A DNA stretch of 64,000 nucleotides. It comes from Pyrrhoderma lamaoense (Eukaryota > Basidiomycota > Agaricomycetes > Hymenochaetales > Hymenochaetaceae). Below are positions 59,547 to 64,000 of this stretch, in pieces. The notes under the pieces are model-generated. The model was not told where the DNA came from and searched no databases. It was given only the letters and a program-made list of their open reading frames with translations. Within the stretch, counting starts at the first letter, position 1. Each line of letters begins with the position of its first letter. The position numbers and the translations under genes were made by a program. The stretch is from contig NBAZ01000008.1 in NCBI GenBank assembly GCA_002794735.1, forward strand, positions 1,240,001-1,304,000, given 5' to 3'.

Positions 59547-60056
59547 ATCGAATTTTCAAAGGTGTATACTGAGGAATGTCTTAGAAACGGGATTTATCTA
59601 TCTGAGACCGTGAAACACGTGATCGCGTGCATGTTAAACGATCTGCCAATATAATATCATAAATATGGAACTACATGTACTACGTCATACCTGCGCATAC
59701 ACGTAGGCGGCCTACCGGAAAGCTAAGTAACTTTATATCGACACTTCTCTGGATTTCAGCAATCTCTATCAACCATTCTAGCAGTTAAACTCTGCTCAGA
59801 ACGTCAATCCTCTTGAATAAGGGCAAGTAAATTGTCATTTCACAGCAGAGTTGGAATGAATATGAACATTCATTTCTTTGATCACGAAACTCTTCAATAC
59901 TTGCTACACTACCTAGAATAGATACAGCTTGTGTCTTTTTCGGTCCTTGTGTTTCCGTTTAGTCGTATATATGCGTCTCTACGTAATTTATCAGGCTTAG
60001 AACATGTATACACGTAAAGCTTCAATCAACTTCAAATAGCGCCTTAACTAAACTCT
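59547..60056. other. Intergenic, no gene seen
   Basis: About 510 bp between the unrecognised gene and the 3' end of P450-2. Nothing was recognised. Confidence 0.5.
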
Positions 60057-62242
60057 TCACAACTGGTTGATCAGATTTACGCATTCTGGTGTTCGAGGTG
60101 TGATTGAACATTTGAATGGCTTTGGAAACCTGTTTAGAGTTGATAAATCAGGTGGATTCTAACGGTTAACACGACAAAGACATACGTGATCATATTAGAG
60201 TAGTATTCCACATTCGGAATAATCGGTTTTCCATATTCATCGCTTGCGGGCTTTATGTCAAACACTGAAAGTACCGCAGAAATATATAGAAAAATCTAGA
60301 CCATTCCTTAGAAACAGTTACAGGAATGAGCATAATATTTACTCACGGAATTAAGTGCCATATCTCTCCCAGGACACATCCTAAACTATACTTTAGCACC
60401 TGTTAAAGATAACTTGTTCGCCGTCTTACCTTCTCCCAAAACCAAATACCACTTTAGTCGGGTTTAGAGGCATTTTCTTGCCGCTATCAGGCAAAAACCT
60501 ATCAGGTTTAAATGCAAAAGGATCTGGAAATTCGTCTGCGTCATGACATATGCCCCTAAATAACGGTGTCAATGTGTGAAATACTTAATGCTTCAAAGTA
60601 CTAACCAGACATTAGGAGTAACTATTGTGCCCTTGGGAATCGTATAACCCTCATATTCATCATCTTTTTCTAATAGTCGAGGGATAGCGAATGGACCAAC
60701 GGGGTAAAACCTATCGTGAAATAATGAGTTTCATCCTCATTTTCTGATACGAATAAGCTCACCTAAGAGACTCAAGAATAGTAGCATTGATATATGGTAA
60801 GTTCGGCTTATCATCGAGTGTCGGAAGACGAGTGCGTCCTATGACCCGATCCAGTTCCTCTTGAGCACGACGCTGTGCTTCAGGATATAAAACCATGGCA
60901 AGAAAAAATGTTTGCAAAACAGAAACAGACTGATAAAGTTCAAATAAGTCTTAGTGTTATTCAGTGATATGGGCATACTGTAAACGCATACGGTATCAGC
61001 CCCAGCGGCATACAAGACGCCGGCAACATTTGCACACAATTCCTCATCCTGAATGGTATCATCATCTCTTCTGTTCGCTTCAATCATTTCACTAAGGATA
61101 CAAGGCTCCGCAACCCCATTCATCTATTGAGTCATAAGCAAATGTTTATCTCACAAAAATGGGATCCGTGATTCTTACAACTTTCTTTTTAACATCATAA
61201 AAGGGTTTAAACCTCATGGCCAGAGATTTCTCACGCCCCTCTCTGGCAAATTTTTGGAATTTTGCCCCAGGCACCCACTCTGGGACATACCTGACTGATT
61301 TTCAATTGTCAGCATAGTGCAAAAGCATTGTGAGTGTCTTATACATACGCCATGGAAATATTTCCACCATAAAAGCACCCGGCCTGGTCGCGTGACCGAC
61401 ATAATCGATGGCTTCTTCAACAAGCTGGATATATGGATCGTCAAAAGATTCCACTAGTATGGATTTTATATTAGTTGCGGAAATTAGGATATTTATAAGT
61501 ACACATTACCCTCGTGCCCATACACAATTTTCATGATGGTTGAGCCAACACCCCTGGTTATAAGTTAGCTCGGTTTCATCACACAACAACACATTCCCTA
61601 CTTGCGAATATGAGTATAAAAATCTTCTGGTGAAGAGAGTAATTCTTTAAGAAGCACATGAGAGTCCCTAGTTTGCCTTTCTATATAGTTATTGATAGCA
61701 GAGAGATCCAAGAAAGGATGTAGTTGTTGTCGATTCTTCTTCCATTTTTCCCCGTATGGCATTACTGGGAGGAACCAGTCCCACTTAAGTCTTTCAAATG
61801 ACGCTTCTTAGATCACCTAAATGGAGGTGTGTGAGATTAATACAGACTTACAAATCTTCGGCCATGATTGATTTAGGTCTCGAAGAATACGTCAAGGATC
61901 TCCTATCCAAGAGTGCAGAAGCAATACTGTACGAGTTGACAAACAAGATAGGCTTTCCGATAACTTGCATAAAGATGAGATCTCCTATTTAGGAGAGATG
62001 TATTAGTAGATAGATAGGAGGTAGTACCCAGCTCCATTGAGATTATTACCATATTTCTTCTTCATCTCATAGACACTGATCCACGCATATTCAGTTGGCA
62101 TATCGAAGACATTACCTATGAGAGGATAGCCCTTTGGTCCGGGAGGATAAGGTAAGTGTTTCTGCACAGCAGAATACTTTTTCCAGATCCAAGCTGCCAC
62201 CAAACCAAGGAGCACGATTTTTGTTGATGATGGCAAGTCCAT
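60057..62242 (-). CDS. Cytochrome P450, tandem copy 2
   Basis: Paralogue of the P450 at 55.5 kb with the same exon layout. The ATG at 62242 ([20 protein letters not shown]) is chosen to match copy 1. The hinge is [59 protein letters not shown] and [20 protein letters not shown] are intact here, whereas copy 1 has a break. The I-helix is LYAAGADT (about 61010), followed by ExxR-region exons (about 60770), a PERF-like segment, and [15 protein letters not shown] sequence near 60430 with the cysteine ligand [11 protein letters not shown] in the next exon. The end is [19 protein letters not shown]. Substrate unknown. Confidence 0.88.
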
Positions 62243-63244
62243 GAGGATGGATAGTGATGCTAACTTTTGCAGTGCGAGATGATGCGCTATCAACTCATCA
62301 AACAAGATATACCCGTCTACTTATATCTTTGTAATTATTGGATAATGATATTCCTGCTTCTTTGACTCCACATTCTTTTGACATGCAGGGTCAATGTTTG
62401 TTTCCGAAGTATAATTACTTAATGCTGCCATTCATGAGTCTGCCGTTAGCGTAGCCAAATCACTAACGTAGCGATATACCCATTCGGTACTCTAGATCCA
62501 CAACGAACATTATGATAGAAGCATGGTTTGAGCTGCCAAGAATAGAAACTTATGCTTTTGGGAAGTGAGTTCATACAACCATACAACTCACATTTTGCAG
62601 TACGTGCAGCAAAAAAAATGGTTTCTATGACGATCACTTCTGTCAGCTAGCTATCAGCTAAGCCCAGTCAAGCCTAGAGTTTGTAAGCGCTCAGTAATAT
62701 TATTTCTCTCATACTTTTAGACCATATAGCAGTGTCATTCTAGCGATAGGGTGCTGAAGCAGGGTTAGTACAAGAGCAAACCCTGTACTATCGGATCAGG
62801 AGAGAAAGCGTAATTACTTATGAAAACATGTGCACTCGTAATATTATGTAAGAAAATTGCTCTAAATATCAGTTGTACGTATGAGACTAGAAGCTTTCTA
62901 CCTTCTAATTCTTTTATGAGTACACCTTTATGATTGAAAGATTATGGATCACTCTCTTGCTTGGAGAGACTCTATGAAATGGGACGTACCGTGTGCTATA
63001 CTTCGAGCTAACCGTTACGGCAGCGAAGAGTTCAGCCTATCTATCACTTTAACTTTCTGACGTGCCGTGGGGAAAGCACTCAGGTTCGCATACCGTGATC
63101 CTTTATAAGCGATAAATCCATCTCTTTGTATCATTCGAAGCTCAGGTAGCTTCACTATTATGGAAGTCTCTCTACAGAGAGTTTTGCACTCTTTGACTCG
63201 GCGTTGATTCGCCTCTGAAGAAGATATGTACCCACAAAAGGCTA
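62243..63244. other. Intergenic, no gene seen
   Basis: About 1 kb upstream of P450-2. The minus-strand frames here (62446-62637, 63015-63251) have no family signature. Confidence 0.45.
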
Positions 63245-63475
63245 TCTCCAAAGGGCTATCCTCTTATTGGAATTATCTTTGATGTACTAGCAGAATATGC
63301 TTGGGCTGCTACGTACGAGATGAAGAAGAGATGTAGATATATGTAATATGAATCTCAGTATAGATCTTCTTATAGATCTTGATACCGATTTCTACATGCG
63401 AGAGAGCTTGTGTCTATCAATAATACCGGTAAACCAGTTCTTGTTCATATATTATATCAAGGTGACATCGGGACT
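63245..63475 (+). pseudogene. Cytochrome P450 N-terminal relic, opposite orientation
   Basis: Plus-strand sequence at 63247-63336 reads [20 protein letters not shown] followed by ATYEMKKRC. This matches the hinge region of P450-2 ([20 protein letters not shown] then SVYEMKKKY). Near 63412-63460 a possible continuation of the next exon reads NNTGKPVLVHILYQ, comparable to [12 protein letters not shown]. There is no membrane anchor, no start codon in frame and no heme-binding region within the window. It is therefore a decayed fragment, inverted relative to the two full genes. Confidence 0.72.
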
Positions 63476-64000
63476 AAATGGAAACATGATCAGCGATTAC
63501 CCCCAGAGCATACTCCCAGTTATAATGGATGAGCTGTGAGTCTCCTTTTGTTGAGCTCCAATCACTGCGTCTACAAAGGTCAGCCCGGCTTTATATCGAG
63601 TAGGACTGGCTTAATCGAACTATGCTGCATGCAGGACGGTAGAAAAAACATCGCCAGTAACTGCACCCATCCTGTTGTTTTCTTTACTGTAAAAACTATA
63701 TGTTTAAACAGCCGTGAGACGTACGCGAGCTGCTCTTTGATTTACATTCTACAATAGAGTATTTTTATGCTCTTATCTGATAGTAAGCATTTTCTGTCTC
63801 TAAAATGTTTCAGTCTTATACAGTATTAGGCTAATAGGCGCGACCATTATAAATATTGTATATCTTATAATGCATTTGACTGTACATAAGGTTAAATAAT
63901 CGATGCTCAGAATGATCCATATATCATACTTGTTGACGACAGTAAAAAATATACGGCATATGCGTTTTGGCTAGAGGCTTTTTTAGCGGACATAGCTTCT
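63476..64000. other. Right end of window, no gene seen
   Basis: AT-rich DNA after the P450 relic with no supported reading frame. A gene could begin beyond the edge. Confidence 0.45.

Overview
This window is nuclear DNA of a fungus, most likely a basidiomycete of the Agaricomycotina. Nearly every gene is split by many short introns of about 50 bp (GT..AG, often GTAAGT or GTATGT at the donor). Several promoters have a TATA box or a pyrimidine-rich leader. The protein families are also typical: LisH/CTLH/CRA protein, GDSL esterase, tandem cytochrome P450s, xylitol/sorbitol-type dehydrogenases. No rRNA, tRNA, CRISPR array or bacterial-style operon was seen.

Layout, left to right. 0-4.1 kb: 3' end of an isocitrate-lyase/PEP-mutase family gene, the deubiquitinase OTU1, and a LIN1/CD2BP2-like GYF-domain splicing protein. 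4.3-16.8 kb: a stretch rich in chromatin and DNA-repair genes, namely RAD54, a chromodomain protein of unusual architecture, an atypical short-chain dehydrogenase (SDR), and a Crb2/Rad9/53BP1-like Tudor-BRCT checkpoint adaptor. 17-23 kb: the U1 snRNP protein LUC7, then a tandem segmental duplication carrying two near-identical SDR genes; one copy is interrupted by a 648-bp MITE. 23-33.7 kb: an MFS transporter, MutY adenine DNA glycosylase, a nucleotide-sugar transporter and a PHD-finger protein. 34-45.4 kb: a GDSL esterase, a signal-anchored cysteine-rich membrane protein, two tandem zinc polyol dehydrogenases, the tRNA pseudouridine synthase PUS4, and a small low-complexity protein. 47-55 kb: a LisH-CTLH-CRA protein, an unrecognised multi-exon gene and a DapA-family aldolase. 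55-64 kb: two tandem P450 genes flanking an unrecognised gene, plus a P450 relic in opposite orientation.

One technical fact colours the whole annotation. At least 10 otherwise well-conserved genes contain one or more single-base frame breaks. Almost all are explained by the loss of one base, mostly inside a homopolymer run (RAD54 alone has about seven), while splice sites and catalytic motifs stay intact. This points to homopolymer under-calling in the assembly more than to pseudogenes. Gene spans below are therefore given across the breaks.

No clearly new multi-gene system was found. The most interesting biology is the MITE with its paralogous empty site, the chromodomain protein next to RAD54, the catalytic-residue-less SDR trio, and ACGCGT boxes upstream of the repair genes.
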